Shown here: positions 1 through 10,512 of the stretch, piece after piece | How the letters are laid out: the number at the start of each line of letters is the position of its first letter | Position numbering within the stretch: position 1 is the stretch's first letter | From: Bacteroidales bacterium UBA4116 | GTDB lineage: Bacteria; Bacteroidota; Bacteroidia; Bacteroidales; Tannerellaceae | Direction: 5' to 3' | Length of the DNA: 63,689 bases | NCBI GenBank assembly: GCA_002381645.1 | Contig: DFXE01000025.1 | Location: forward strand, 131,597 to 195,285 | Program-made: the position numbers and the translations under genes | Notes under the pieces: model-generated | What the model was told of the DNA's origin: nothing | Databases searched by the model: none | The model's input: only the letters and a program-made list of their open reading frames with translations

Positions 1-88
1 GCATTTTATATGACACATCTACCCTCAGAAGCGCATTTTCCGGACCACTCTCCTACCCTGCCCTTTTTACGGCACGTATGGGATGTTA

Positions 89-124
89 GTTTATCAAAAT
101 GTCAAAAATGACATTATGATAAAC
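89..124 (-). terminator. Hairpin downstream of the DUF4132 gene
   Basis: A 16-bp inverted repeat with one mismatch (arms 89-104 and 109-124, loop of four A) sits just beyond the stop codon of the minus-strand DUF4132 gene. It is placed correctly to end that transcript and may work in both directions. Positions 1-88 hold no gene that I can support. Confidence 0.6.
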
Positions 125-127
125 CTG

Positions 128-3100
128 TCAACTAATCTGTTTAAGGATAAATGGGTCTTTAATCTTACTGTCTTCAGCAAATAAGATTATTTTCGACATG
201 ATCTCTGCAGTCTTGGGATCTTCATCCACAAAAGGAAGAAAAAGCCGTCCACGGTGCTGTGAATGAACAGGAAGAACCGCCACAGCGCCTTTAGCCTCTT
301 TATGGATCATACCGCTGCCTAAATGAATCGAATAATTTCCTGTTTTCCCATCGATAAACGCAAAGGTGCCGTTTAGCCTCACATTGGAAAGTTTAAATAA
401 AGGTAATGTATATTCAACAATGGCGCGGCGCATTTCCACAGTGGAGTGGCTTGCTTCCGGATCCACACCACCTGCATGGGCTACACTTACCGCTAAATCC
501 ACATCACGCATCACTTCCGAAAAAATGACATCGGGCACTTCACTGATAGGTATCGGTTCATACGATTTACGTTCGTAAAACGCCACCCACTCCAGTGTGG
601 GCGATTCGATATCCGCCGGACTGAACCAGTCGGCCAATGCATAAATATTAGCTACTATATTGTCCTTATAATAGATTTTCTGAAGCCCTTCCTCATAGTT
701 TGCCACCCACCGGCGGCCTTTTAATAATGCCACCGTTTTATTCGCCTGTACCTGGTGCCCGGCATAACGTGACGAACGGGTCATTGGCTTTTCTTCATCC
801 GTTTTAAGGTATAGTTCCCTGAAAACCTGTTTGAAAGGTTGGCGCAGCCCTGTCTCGAACAGATATTCCTGGTATCGCTGCCATACGTTTTTTTCGTAAA
901 GGTCGAACGGATGCGCAATATACAGAACCGCTTCCTTTTCAAGACCGGTTATTTCCCCGTCGGGCGATATAAGCGAACCGTCCGAATAAAATCCGGTTAT
1001 CCTTTCGGCAGTGATAAATACCAGATGGCTCAGCAAAGGCCAGACAACCGGATTAGCCGTTAATCCCTGCAATTCGTTTACCATAAAAGGAGTACGGTCT
1101 TCCATTGCCTGTTCCAGCATGGTCCGTGAACGCGAATATTGTTGTTTCAGCTTCTTATTTATGCCCCGCAGTTCTTCCATATACGCATTTTTCCTCAAAC
1201 GCGAAGGGATACTTATCAACGGTTTTCCCGCTTTTACATACTTAATATCGGATTTACCTTCCTGATCGATTTCAATATACACCCCTACTCCTTCCTCCTC
1301 TTTGGGAGTAAAGTAGGGTTCCATGTCCTTTATCAGTTCGGTCTCCATGCTCCATATCAAACGGGTTTCATCTGTATATCCGGCATTGCGCGCAAGGTTC
1401 TGAAATCCTATTTCCACGGCTTTCTTTTCGCTTTCCTGCCGTTGCGATCCGAAGGCTTTGCTCTCCTTCAGAAATTGCTGCAGGTACAGGTAACGTTCCA
1501 GAATATCTTTCTTCGACCTTTTATTCAGCGGGATCAGGCAATAACTCATCAACAGGTCTTTATTCCTTTTCTCCATCACCTGGGCTTTTACTTCGCGGGC
1601 TTTCATCTTACCGTTAACGGCATCGGCATATTTACGCGCACGGGTATGCCCGCTACCGGAAGAGATATATTTTGCCGCTTCATACACCACTTCAAACCGT
1701 TTGGCACCAATCTCCTTATAAGCTTCCTTGAACCAATCAATATCGAAAGCGCCCAGCCGCAAGTCTTCGGGGTCAATCGGGGTATAACGGGCAATAATGG
1801 CTTTCTTCTTATCGTCGCACCATTCGTTTATATGGGCATGAAAATAGTACGCCGCACTGGAAAGTCCTTCCCAGCCGATACATTTTTCAACGATATCCAG
1901 CCATTGAGGCGCGTACATAGCTGCTTCCACCAACCGCTTTTCCGTAATATCCGTACCTTTCACCAGATCCGATAAAGTTTCCGCCGTATCTGTTTCCAAT
2001 GGATAGCAGCACCTGAGAAGCTTACTTAAAACTTCTTTTTTGGTATAGCTGCTGTTATAATAATAATCGGCCCGCCCGAATGTATCTTTACCCATGGCTT
2101 TCAGAATATCCACCAATACACCGGCACCTTCCACATGCTCCAGTTTTAGGGCAAGGTGAGAAACTTCGGTAGCCGAATCGCCACGGTTCAATTCAATATC
2201 CAGTATACGGCGCGTCACTTTCTGCATCACCTCCTTTAATCCGGTAAGGTCGTTGTCCTTATACTCTTTCAGGCTGTTCTGCTGCCATACCGTCAGTTTA
2301 TCAAACAAAAAGGAAGAAGCAAGATGAATGGAATCCTGGGCATTTATCCGTACGGTCAACTCCTTAATGAGTTCAGATTCCGGAATTATACCCATTGTAT
2401 ATGCTTTACCGAAATCAAATATGGATAGATGACCTTTCGGAAAGCTTGCGGGAGGATCTGTATCCAGGTAGCCGGATATAACATAATATTGGTAACGGAG
2501 TAAAAAGAGCTCTTTAAAAGCCTCATCCTGCCGTCTGTCGAAAAAGTTATCCGACATCCAGTAGTTTATACTGTTATGCTGGTAGATGAAAACCGTACGG
2601 CTTTCTCTGATATTGTACGAATCGTAGGTAAATACCTTCCTTGTGCTCTTTTTATTAAGCAAAGGAAAAAATGAAGCCAAAAGGTTTTTCGAAACATTGT
2701 TGGCGTAATCCACATCCCAGTAGGTTCTTGCCAGCTGATGAATGATCGTGTTCATGGTTGGGTAGTACGGCAGTTTTTCCAGTTTATTCTTTAAATCGTA
2801 CAGGTCAAAGCCGTAGAATTTTATGATGTCGTTCATAAATTCCTTTCCCATAAACTGGTACACCCCGTAATTTTTCCCTTTATCCCATGTGGACGAAAGA
2901 ATAAAAACCAACTGCAGCATCACCTTGAAATCGCCTATTTCCTGCCGGTAAAAGTCTTTCCATACATCAGGCAACGGGTAACATTCAATTTTTTCTCCGG
3001 TACAACCCGAATCGATTATTTCGGCAAATGTATCTCCCAGCAAACAGGTAACCCCGTATTTGGTTGTATATTCGTATTGGGCATGTTCTGCAACCAGGTT

Positions 3101-5155
3101 ATTCAGTTTTTCAAATATCGGCAACGGTTTCGACTGGATCTTGCTGAATAACTTCTGTATAAAAGAAGAATCGTATATGATCGAAAAGGTTTTTTTGAGG
3201 TCGAAATCATGATCCGGTTTAATAACAGGTAAAGATATTTTTTCTTCCGGATCAAAAAGGCCGAATCCGTTTTCTTTCTTATAAATGGTTTTTTCAACGG
3301 CAAGCCCGGAAAGCTGATTGATCAGCAACCTTTCTTTTTCCGTGGGATCTTTTATTTGGTCTAACCATACAAGTGATTGCTCGTAAACCCGGGCATACTT
3401 CTGATTCCCCCGTATACTGAGTAAAAGGTCGAGCCCACCCAATCTTTTTTCGGTGCTGGCATCTGACAATAAACGTTCTATCGATCCGCTTAATTGCTGG
3501 GGAGTTTGTTTCAACAACAGCTTAATGGCATGTTGGCGCATATCTCCCGTTTTATATTTCAGCAACTCTTCAATATAACCATACAGGTCGTTTTCAATCT
3601 GCATTTCATCCAATATTCTAAAAGCATTATCCCTGGGCGATTCAGCCCTGTCGCCCAATGCTTTTACCAGCGTTTCTTTTTGAAGAGCAGATACGGGAGG
3701 GTTCATCAGTTCGCTGATCAGATTGGAACGGGCGTAGATAGATAAACGGCCGTAATATTCACACATATCGTCCAGCAGTTCCCCGTCACGGGTAACATAT
3801 ACCACGGCAGCCATTTTATCAGCGATCATTTGTTTGCTTAATTCCGTACTGTACCACGGAAATATGAACGGAGAAAAGGATTGTTTTTCTTTTACATGGT
3901 CCAGCATGTTTTTCAATATACCATAATGCCTGTTGGCTTCTTCCTGCGAACCGTAGTAGTCCGTCATCCGGACTTTTTTATGGTAATAGTTTCCGAATGT
4001 TACCTCAGTCAGGTAGCTGTTTATATAAGCAGCGATAATAGCCGGATCATCATTGTATTTTTCAATTGCCCGTTTAGCAAACTGTATTTGTAATGACCGG
4101 TTCTGTGTTGCCTCGAGGTAATAAAACAGAACCTGTATCTTATGCTTTACTCCTTCGTTCAAAATAACGGAAGCCAATTCACCTATATCTTCTACCCTGA
4201 AGAATCCTTTCGACCATAATGCTAAAAACACTTCAACGGTATCTTTGCTTTGTAAACAACTATCTGCATAGGAAGCGTCTGTCAGTACCCTGTGTATAAT
4301 TTCTATTATTTTCAGGTTGATCCGGTCGGCATGGGCTTCGGTAAGCAATCCCGTCCATACTCCCACCGCGCGTTTTACGGAAGAATACCGTTGCAGGTCA
4401 TTTTCGCGTATAATATTGAATAAATAAATGAAAGCTTCGGGTTTACCGCTGTCCATAGTTTCCACAATAGACTGACGCAGGCCTTCCTGCAAACGGGCGG
4501 CAAGCAGTAATTTCCCTTCCAGTTCGTACAGTTCTGTATTTCCTGCGGAAACAATCCCCTGCAATAAACTATAGGTTATTATCCCATTCGCGTTATTTTC
4601 GCTGCAAATAATATCTTTTACTTTTTGGATAACCGATGTATTACCGTTGTCAATTTCAACACTCAGCAAATGATGATATTCAATATCTTTTATAAACGTA
4701 TGCTGGTCATCCGTTTGTCCGCCTTCCAGTATTATTTCCAACGATAAACCGGATGCAACGATTGCAAAAAAATCTTTTAAATGATTTAATGCCTTATTAT
4801 AATGAAACTCCGCTTTTTCCGACCGTACCGGACGGCGGTAATATCCATAAGTATAAGGAATATAAGGTAATTTCTTTAACCATGAAATGTATTTGTCAGC
4901 ATAGGCTTCACCCAGCAAATGAACCAATACCTCATGGCGTTCATTTTCAAAAAGCTGGTCTATACGGTACAAATCGCCTTTAATTATAAGCGAATAAAAA
5001 TAGTCGTCTGCGCCACTTTCATTGGTTTCCATACGCCTGATAAGTAAATCAAGCAGTACACCGCTTTTCTTACTTAATTTATTCTTACTTTTTTTCACCT
5101 GTTCAAGGTAAGCATCAACCATACGGTTGGATTCTTCCTTCCAAAACAATCCCAT
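128..5155 (-). CDS. Giant DUF4132-family protein
   Basis: A 1675-residue, probably cytoplasmic protein without a signal peptide or obvious membrane segments. The first ~1000 residues read as a helical, HEAT-like scaffold. The last ~120 residues carry the conserved block I associate with DUF4132/MolR-type proteins, including VAHAGGVDPEASHSTVEMR near residue 1560 and VPVHSQHRGRLFLPF near 1630. The molecular function of this family is not established. The protein follows the small gene at 5168-5587 with a 12-nt gap, so the two are almost certainly co-transcribed. In other bacteria DUF4132 genes often sit with MoxR ATPase and vWA genes; none are adjacent here, although the region left of the window is unseen. 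Family call confident, function unknown. Confidence 0.8.
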   Translation of the reverse strand: MGLFWKEESNRMVDAYLEQVKKSKNKLSKKSGVLLDLLIRRMETNESGADDYFYSLIIKGDLYRIDQLFENERHEVLVHLLGEAYADKYISWLKKLPYIPYTYGYYRRPVRSEKAEFHYNKALNHLKDFFAIVASGLSLEIILEGGQTDDQHTFIKDIEYHHLLSVEIDNGNTSVIQKVKDIICSENNANGIITYSLLQGIVSAGNTELYELEGKLLLAARLQEGLRQSIVETMDSGKPEAFIYLFNIIRENDLQRYSSVKRAVGVWTGLLTEAHADRINLKIIEIIHRVLTDASYADSCLQSKDTVEVFLALWSKGFFRVEDIGELASVILNEGVKHKIQVLFYYLEATQNRSLQIQFAKRAIEKYNDDPAIIAAYINSYLTEVTFGNYYHKKVRMTDYYGSQEEANRHYGILKNMLDHVKEKQSFSPFIFPWYSTELSKQMIADKMAAVVYVTRDGELLDDMCEYYGRLSIYARSNLISELMNPPVSALQKETLVKALGDRAESPRDNAFRILDEMQIENDLYGYIEELLKYKTGDMRQHAIKLLLKQTPQQLSGSIERLLSDASTEKRLGGLDLLLSIRGNQKYARVYEQSLVWLDQIKDPTEKERLLINQLSGLAVEKTIYKKENGFGLFDPEEKISLPVIKPDHDFDLKKTFSIIYDSSFIQKLFSKIQSKPLPIFEKLNNLVAEHAQYEYTTKYGVTCLLGDTFAEIIDSGCTGEKIECYPLPDVWKDFYRQEIGDFKVMLQLVFILSSTWDKGKNYGVYQFMGKEFMNDIIKFYGFDLYDLKNKLEKLPYYPTMNTIIHQLARTYWDVDYANNVSKNLLASFFPLLNKKSTRKVFTYDSYNIRESRTVFIYQHNSINYWMSDNFFDRRQDEAFKELFLLRYQYYVISGYLDTDPPASFPKGHLSIFDFGKAYTMGIIPESELIKELTVRINAQDSIHLASSFLFDKLTVWQQNSLKEYKDNDLTGLKEVMQKVTRRILDIELNRGDSATEVSHLALKLEHVEGAGVLVDILKAMGKDTFGRADYYYNSSYTKKEVLSKLLRCCYPLETDTAETLSDLVKGTDITEKRLVEAAMYAPQWLDIVEKCIGWEGLSSAAYYFHAHINEWCDDKKKAIIARYTPIDPEDLRLGAFDIDWFKEAYKEIGAKRFEVVYEAAKYISSGSGHTRARKYADAVNGKMKAREVKAQVMEKRNKDLLMSYCLIPLNKRSKKDILERYLYLQQFLKESKAFGSQRQESEKKAVEIGFQNLARNAGYTDETRLIWSMETELIKDMEPYFTPKEEEGVGVYIEIDQEGKSDIKYVKAGKPLISIPSRLRKNAYMEELRGINKKLKQQYSRSRTMLEQAMEDRTPFMVNELQGLTANPVVWPLLSHLVFITAERITGFYSDGSLISPDGEITGLEKEAVLYIAHPFDLYEKNVWQRYQEYLFETGLRQPFKQVFRELYLKTDEEKPMTRSSRYAGHQVQANKTVALLKGRRWVANYEEGLQKIYYKDNIVANIYALADWFSPADIESPTLEWVAFYERKSYEPIPISEVPDVIFSEVMRDVDLAVSVAHAGGVDPEASHSTVEMRRAIVEYTLPLFKLSNVRLNGTFAFIDGKTGNYSIHLGSGMIHKEAKGAVAVLPVHSQHRGRLFLPFVDEDPKTAEIMSKIILFAEDSKIKDPFILKQIS

Positions 5156-5167
5156 AATCTTATCATT

Positions 5168-5587
5168 TTACCACATACGTCCGGCAAGCATTGTCAGACG
5201 AACAAAGGTTAGTTTATCATTTTCATTCAAATAAACAGGTTGGCCTAAAGATGTCAGTTCTTCCTCTCCTACAAATACCCGGAATATACCGTCATTAAAT
5301 GATTGAAGAGCGTTTAAAACCGATTCTCTTGTATCGGCCCGCATCCTGTTATAATTTATTCCAAAACCAATTTTTCCTTCCTGGGATTTTTCTTTTATGT
5401 TATCAACGGTAAGATATCGTAATACATCATTTTCTTTTAACCGCTCATTATAGGCATGAACCTGACAGATCACTATCTCAGTAATCAGTTGAGCCAAAGT
5501 TTCAGGAGCCTGATTAAGATTAACCGGTATTCCCTCTACAGCATTTTTACATTTCCCCAATTGTTTTACATTTACGATCAGCTGCAT
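5168..5587 (-). CDS. Small conserved companion of the DUF4132 protein
   Basis: A 139-residue protein starting MQLIVNVKQLGK. The reading frame is open a further 43 codons upstream, but that stretch is hydrophobic, AT-rich and unlike the rest, so I take the internal ATG at 5587 as the start. The C-terminal third (residues ~100-139: FRVFVGEEEL, then NENDKLTFVRLTMLAGR) has the strand-turn-strand look of a beta-grasp, MoaD/ThiS-like fold; this is inference from pattern only. It is the first gene of a two-gene operon with the DUF4132 protein. I remember similar small proteins beside DUF4132 genes elsewhere, but I cannot name a family. Confidence 0.6.
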   Translation of the reverse strand: MQLIVNVKQLGKCKNAVEGIPVNLNQAPETLAQLITEIVICQVHAYNERLKENDVLRYLTVDNIKEKSQEGKIGFGINYNRMRADTRESVLNALQSFNDGIFRVFVGEEELTSLGQPVYLNENDKLTFVRLTMLAGRMW

Positions 5588-6008
5588 TTCTTTTTCATGG
5601 TTAAAAGGTAATGCAAAATAACTAATTAATAAAGAATAAAACAAAAGAATAAAATGAAACATTGCAACCGCATCATAACACATTAAATATATCTGTATGT
5701 GAAATTTATAACCCATTTTTATAATCCGTTTCCTATTTTACACCATCACTAATCACATATAAAACTTTATTTGCCTATTTATATGAATACCCTGTTCAAT
5801 ATGGTAAAAACTGATATTTTATTTAAAGAAATTAATATATGTTTTACTTTCATAAAACCGATTTATATATGGAAAGACACGCATTCACACCGGCATATGG
5901 ATTTACCCCCGGCTAAAAGTTGATTATTTTACATAACATTACATTAAATAAATCACTAACTTTGTGGCTCTAAATTAAATAGTGATAACGTAATACATTT
6001 GATGAGCA
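5588..6008. other. Intergenic region between divergent DUF4132 operon and leuS
   Basis: An AT-rich divergent spacer of about 420 bp. It includes the open but probably untranslated extension upstream of the small companion gene and the leuS promoter. I see no small gene or strong repeat in it. Confidence 0.5.
5957..5964 (+). promoter_or_regulatory. Bacteroidetes -7 box upstream of leuS
   Basis: The octamer taactttg matches the TAnnTTTG -7 element of Bacteroidetes primary sigma factors and lies 44 nt before the leuS start codon. No convincing -33 TTTG is seen at the right distance. Confidence 0.5.
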
Positions 6009-8846
6009 ATGGAATACAATTTCAGGGAGATTGAAAAAAAGTGGCAGGAATACTGGAATGCCCATAAGGTTTATAAAGTTACGGAAGACGAAAGTAAACC
6101 TAAATACTATGTGTTAGATATGTTTCCTTATCCTTCCGGAGCAGGACTACACGTAGGACATCCCCTCGGTTACATTGCTTCTGATATTTTTACAAGGTAC
6201 AAAAGATTGCGCGGTTATAACGTGCTTCATCCCATGGGTTACGACGCTTACGGGCTGCCTGCCGAACAATATGCCATACAAACCGGCCAACATCCGGCTA
6301 TTACCACAGCTAAAAATATAGAACGGTACCGCGAACAATTAGATAAAATAGGTTTTTCATTTGACTGGGACCGTGAAATCCAGACCTGCGATCCGGGTTA
6401 TTACCATTGGACGCAATGGGCATTTATCAAAATGTTCAACAGTTATTATTGCTACGACGAGAATAAAGCGCTTCCTATTGAAAGCCTGATTGAAGGTTTC
6501 GAACAGGTTGGTACCAACGGTATTCATGCGGCTTGCGGTGAAAGTTATTCGTTTACTGCCGAAGAATGGAAAGCCAAAAGCGAAAAGGAAAAACAGGAAA
6601 TCCTTATGGACTACCGTATCGCTTATTTAGGAGATACCATGGTTAACTGGTGTTCCGCGTTAGGTACGGTATTAGCCAATGACGAAGTGATAAACGGCCT
6701 TTCCGAAAGAGGCGGTTATCCTGTGGAACAAAAAATGATGCGCCAATGGTGTCTGCGTGTATCCGCTTATTCCCAGCGTTTGCTTGATGGATTGGATACC
6801 ATTGAATGGACGGAATCGCTGAAAGAGACCCAGCGCAACTGGATAGGCAGAAGCGAAGGAGCGGAATTGAAATTCAAAGTGAAAGATTCCGAAACTGAAT
6901 TTACCGTATTTACCACCCGTGCCGATACGATTTATGGTGTTACTTTCATGGTATTAGCACCTGAAAGTGAATTGGTAAATATACTCACCACCCCGGAACA
7001 AAAAAAGGAAGTAGACAACTATATCGCGGCAACGAAAAAGAAAACCGAGCGCGAACGTATTGCCGACCGTAAAGTAACCGGCGTCTTTTCAGGTTCATAT
7101 GCGGTTAATCCTATCACCAAGGAAAACATACCGGTATGGATAAGCGATTACGTACTGGCCGGATACGGTACCGGAGCTATTATGGCAGTACCTGGGCACG
7201 ACAGTCGAGACTATGCTTTTGCCAAACATTTCGGCCTTCCTATCATTCCTTTAATTGAAGGTTGCGATATATCCGAGGAAAGTTTCGACGCCAAAGAAGG
7301 TATCATGATGAACTCGCCTATGCAGGGAAAAGAAGTAGAAGGCGGTCTGGTGCTTAACGGATTGAATGTACCTGAAGCGATTGCTACAACAAAAGCATAT
7401 ATTGAACAAAATAACCTGGGGAAAATAAAAGTAAACTATCGTCTGCGCGATGCTACGTTCAGCCGTCAACGGTATTGGGGCGAACCTTTCCCTATTTATT
7501 ACGATGCCGACGGATTACCACAACCATTGCCGCTGGATAAGCTTCCGCTGGAATTACCTGAAGTCGATAAATTCCTGCCTACTGAAACAGGAGAACCTCC
7601 TTTGGGACGCGCTGATAAATGGGCATGGGATCGTGTAAACGGAAAAGTGGTTGAAACTTCGGCTATAAACCATACTACCATCTTTCCGCTGGAATTGAAT
7701 ACGATGCCCGGCTTCGCAGGTTCTTCGGCTTATTACCTGCGTTATGAAGACCCGCATAATGATAAAGAACTGGTATCGAAGAAAGCAAATAAATACTGGG
7801 AAAATGTTGATTTATACCTGGGTGGTACCGAACATGCAACAGGACATTTGATATACAGTCGTTTCTGGAATAAATTCCTTTACGATATCGACGCTGCCTA
7901 TAACGATGAACCCTTTAAAAAACTGATCAATCAGGGAATGATACAGGGGCGTTCCAATTTCGTTTACCGGATAAACGGCACCAATACATTCGTTTCACTG
8001 AACCTGAAAGACGAATACGATGTAACTCCCTTACATGTAGACGTGAATATTGTCAGCAACGATATACTGGATATTAACGCTTTCCGCAACTGGAACCCCG
8101 AATATAAAACAGCCGAATTTATTTTAGAAGACGGTAAGTACATATGCGGATGGGCTGTAGAAAAGATGTCGAAATCCATGTTCAATGTCGTTAATCCGGA
8201 TGTTATTGTTGAGAAATACGGAGCCGATACCCTGCGCTTATACGAAATGTTCTTAGGTCCCTTGGAACAATCCAAACCCTGGGATACAAACGGTATAGAC
8301 GGCGTTCACCGTTTCCTGAAAAAACTGTTGGCATTGTTTTACGGTAATACAGATACATTACAGGTTACACAAGATGAACCCAACGCGGAAGAATTAAAAT
8401 CATTACATAAACTGATCAAAAAAGTATCCTATGATATTGAGCATTTTTCTTTCAATACATCGGTAAGTGCCTTTATGATCTGTGTAAATGAGTTAACTGC
8501 TTTGAAATGCCGTAAACATGCCATACTTCAACCGTTAATTCAGGTATTGGCGCCATTTGCACCACATACCGCGGAAGAATTATGGTTTGCTCTGGGAAAT
8601 GACAAAACAGTTTTTAATACTACATGGCCTGAATATAATGAGGATTATCTGAAAGAAGATGTGGTTACCTATGCTGTTTCCTTCAACGGAAAAGCCCGTT
8701 TCACCATCGAACTTCCGGCAGATATGGCCCGCGAGGAAATAGAAAACGCAGCCTTATCACATGAAAATTCGGCTAAATGGATGGAAGGTAAAACACCTAA
8801 AAAGATCATCGTCGTTCCCGGGAAAATCGTTAATATTGTAATATAA
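6009..8846 (+). CDS. leuS: Leucyl-tRNA synthetase
   Basis: Charges tRNA-Leu with leucine in the cytoplasm. The 945-residue protein has the class I signatures: HVGH at residues 48-51 (HIGH box) and KMSKS near residue 719. The CP1 editing domain lies between them (TTRADTIYG and the GTGAIMAVPGHDSRD stretch near residues 390-405). The C-terminal anticodon-binding region and the short LeuS-specific tail are present. The length fits Bacteroidetes LeuS, which is slightly longer than the E. coli enzyme. The stop codon overlaps the next start by one base (TAATG), so translation of leuS and the YitT-type gene is probably coupled. Confidence 0.97.
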   Translation: MEYNFREIEKKWQEYWNAHKVYKVTEDESKPKYYVLDMFPYPSGAGLHVGHPLGYIASDIFTRYKRLRGYNVLHPMGYDAYGLPAEQYAIQTGQHPAITTAKNIERYREQLDKIGFSFDWDREIQTCDPGYYHWTQWAFIKMFNSYYCYDENKALPIESLIEGFEQVGTNGIHAACGESYSFTAEEWKAKSEKEKQEILMDYRIAYLGDTMVNWCSALGTVLANDEVINGLSERGGYPVEQKMMRQWCLRVSAYSQRLLDGLDTIEWTESLKETQRNWIGRSEGAELKFKVKDSETEFTVFTTRADTIYGVTFMVLAPESELVNILTTPEQKKEVDNYIAATKKKTERERIADRKVTGVFSGSYAVNPITKENIPVWISDYVLAGYGTGAIMAVPGHDSRDYAFAKHFGLPIIPLIEGCDISEESFDAKEGIMMNSPMQGKEVEGGLVLNGLNVPEAIATTKAYIEQNNLGKIKVNYRLRDATFSRQRYWGEPFPIYYDADGLPQPLPLDKLPLELPEVDKFLPTETGEPPLGRADKWAWDRVNGKVVETSAINHTTIFPLELNTMPGFAGSSAYYLRYEDPHNDKELVSKKANKYWENVDLYLGGTEHATGHLIYSRFWNKFLYDIDAAYNDEPFKKLINQGMIQGRSNFVYRINGTNTFVSLNLKDEYDVTPLHVDVNIVSNDILDINAFRNWNPEYKTAEFILEDGKYICGWAVEKMSKSMFNVVNPDVIVEKYGADTLRLYEMFLGPLEQSKPWDTNGIDGVHRFLKKLLALFYGNTDTLQVTQDEPNAEELKSLHKLIKKVSYDIEHFSFNTSVSAFMICVNELTALKCRKHAILQPLIQVLAPFAPHTAEELWFALGNDKTVFNTTWPEYNEDYLKEDVVTYAVSFNGKARFTIELPADMAREEIENAALSHENSAKWMEGKTPKKIIVVPGKIVNIVI

Positions 8847-9718
8847 TGCAAAACAGTATTCGAAAAGTATTCTATTCCATTCAAGATTACCTGATGATCT
8901 TTATCGGAACCGTCATGTACGGTTTCGGATTTAATGGATTTATCCTTTCGAATGAAATTGTAACGGGAGGTGTAAGCGGTATCAGTGCCCTGATCTTTTT
9001 TGCTACCTCCATTCCTGTTTCTGTTTCGTATTTTGTTATTAACCTGGTCTTACTGGTATTTGCCTTTAAAATATTAGGCTTTAAATTCCTGGTGAAAACC
9101 GTTTTCGGGGTAATATCCCTTTCTTTATCCCTTTCTTTTTTCGAATGGTTATTGGGAGGAGTTCCTATTATTCAGGATCAGCCTTTTATGTCTATCATTA
9201 TCGGAGGAGGGATATGCGGTACCGGACTGGGTATCATCTTTTCAGCAAACGGTAGTACAGGAGGTACGGATATTATTGCGGCTATTATCAACAAATACAA
9301 AAACATTTCCATAGGAACAGGTTTGTTATTTTTTGACTTCCTGATCATCAGTTCTTCGTATTTGCTTTTTGAAGATGTAAATAAGATCGTTTTCGGATTT
9401 GTAGAAATGGGTGTAAGCAATTATATGCTCGACCGGATCATCAACTCCAACCGTCAATCTGTACAATTCCTTATCATATCTCAAAAATATGATGAAATAG
9501 CCGAACGGATATTAAAAGATCTCGACCGGGGATGCACTTTATTAGACGGGGAAGGAGGATACTCACAGAAACCCACCAAAGTGGTGCTGCTTATAGCCAA
9601 GAAATCGGAATCCGTAACTATTTTCCGTATGATAAAGGAAATAGACAGTCAGGCCTTTATTTCGCAAAGTATCGTAAGAGGGGTATACGGCGAAGGGTTC
9701 GATCCTATAAAAACATAG
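8846..9718 (+). CDS. YitT family membrane protein (DUF161 + DUF2179)
   Basis: A 290-residue inner-membrane protein. Residues ~12-195 form five or six hydrophobic segments with glycine-rich turns (NEIVTGGVSGIS, SANGSTGGTDIIAAI) typical of DUF161. Residues ~205-285 are a soluble DUF2179 domain (RGCTLLDGEGGYS). The family is widespread and its substrate is unknown; transport has been proposed. The start overlaps the leuS stop by one base, which sets the ATG at 8846. A clear terminator follows, so leuS-yitT form one unit. Confidence 0.9.
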   Translation: MQNSIRKVFYSIQDYLMIFIGTVMYGFGFNGFILSNEIVTGGVSGISALIFFATSIPVSVSYFVINLVLLVFAFKILGFKFLVKTVFGVISLSLSLSFFEWLLGGVPIIQDQPFMSIIIGGGICGTGLGIIFSANGSTGGTDIIAAIINKYKNISIGTGLLFFDFLIISSSYLLFEDVNKIVFGFVEMGVSNYMLDRIINSNRQSVQFLIISQKYDEIAERILKDLDRGCTLLDGEGGYSQKPTKVVLLIAKKSESVTIFRMIKEIDSQAFISQSIVRGVYGEGFDPIKT

Positions 9719-9726
9719 ATATCATT

Positions 9727-9760
9727 AAAAGGATTATTGTTATATACAGTAATCCTTTTT
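9727..9760 (+). terminator. Rho-independent terminator after the leuS-YitT operon
   Basis: A perfect 10-bp stem (aaaaggatta / taatcctttt, arms 9727-9736 and 9750-9759) with a 13-nt loop and a run of T, immediately after the YitT stop codon. Confidence 0.8.
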
Positions 9761-9923
9761 CATAATTTATTATTATTACGCTGTAACATCCACTTTTAAT
9801 CCCCTTCATTTATAATTTACATACCTATTGTAAAACCGCTTTATCTTTTAATATTACACAAAATATATAATAAAAGATGAGGAAGTTACGTTCAATTAGG
9901 GAATAAAAATATCAATTCGGTAA

Positions 9924-10508
9924 ATGAAAACATTCGTATTCGCAACAAACAATACACATAAACTGGAAGAGGTAAGCCAGATTCTTGGAAATAAAATTAA
10001 CGTATTATCCCTATCCGACATTAAGTGTTACGAAGATATACCGGAAACTGCCGATACATTAGAAGGCAATGCCCTTCTAAAAGCCCGTTATATCCATGAA
10101 AAATTTGATTATCCTTGCTTTGCCGATGACACGGGACTGGAAGTAGAAGCGCTGAATAATGCTCCAGGCGTTTACTCCGCCCGTTATGCCGGAGAAGCAC
10201 ACGATGCAAAAGCGAATATGAATAAACTGCTGCACGAAATGCAGGGTCAGGAAAACCGGAAAGCAAGGTTTCGTACGGTTATAGCCCTTATTATGGATAA
10301 TAAAGAATATTTGTTTGAAGGAATTATAAACGGTTCCATTATAACGGAAGAAAGGGGAGGAGCAGGTTTTGGTTATGATCCCGTATTTATTCCCGACGGA
10401 TATATACAAACCTTTGCCGAATTAGGAAACGACATCAAAAATAAAATAAGTCACCGTGCACAGGCTGTTCAGCAATTAACATCATTTTTATCTACAATAC
10501 CGGAATAA
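9924..10508 (+). CDS. rdgB: XTP/dITP pyrophosphatase (Ham1/RdgB)
   Basis: Hydrolyses non-canonical purine triphosphates (dITP, XTP) to monophosphates and keeps deaminated bases out of DNA. The 194-residue protein has the N-terminal TNNTHKLEE substrate loop (residues 8-16), the acidic FADDTGLEV motif near residue 68, a GGAGFGYDPVF block near 145 and the C-terminal ISHRAQA motif. All family hallmarks are intact. The porZ-like gene starts only 4 nt downstream, so the two are co-transcribed. Confidence 0.96.
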   Translation: MKTFVFATNNTHKLEEVSQILGNKINVLSLSDIKCYEDIPETADTLEGNALLKARYIHEKFDYPCFADDTGLEVEALNNAPGVYSARYAGEAHDAKANMNKLLHEMQGQENRKARFRTVIALIMDNKEYLFEGIINGSIITEERGGAGFGYDPVFIPDGYIQTFAELGNDIKNKISHRAQAVQQLTSFLSTIPE

Positions 10509-10512
10509 AATA

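Noticed and set aside
1139..1975. 278-codon plus-strand open frame inside the DUF4132 gene
   Set aside because: It is antisense to a well-conserved coding region, has no signal of its own and reads as a shadow frame.
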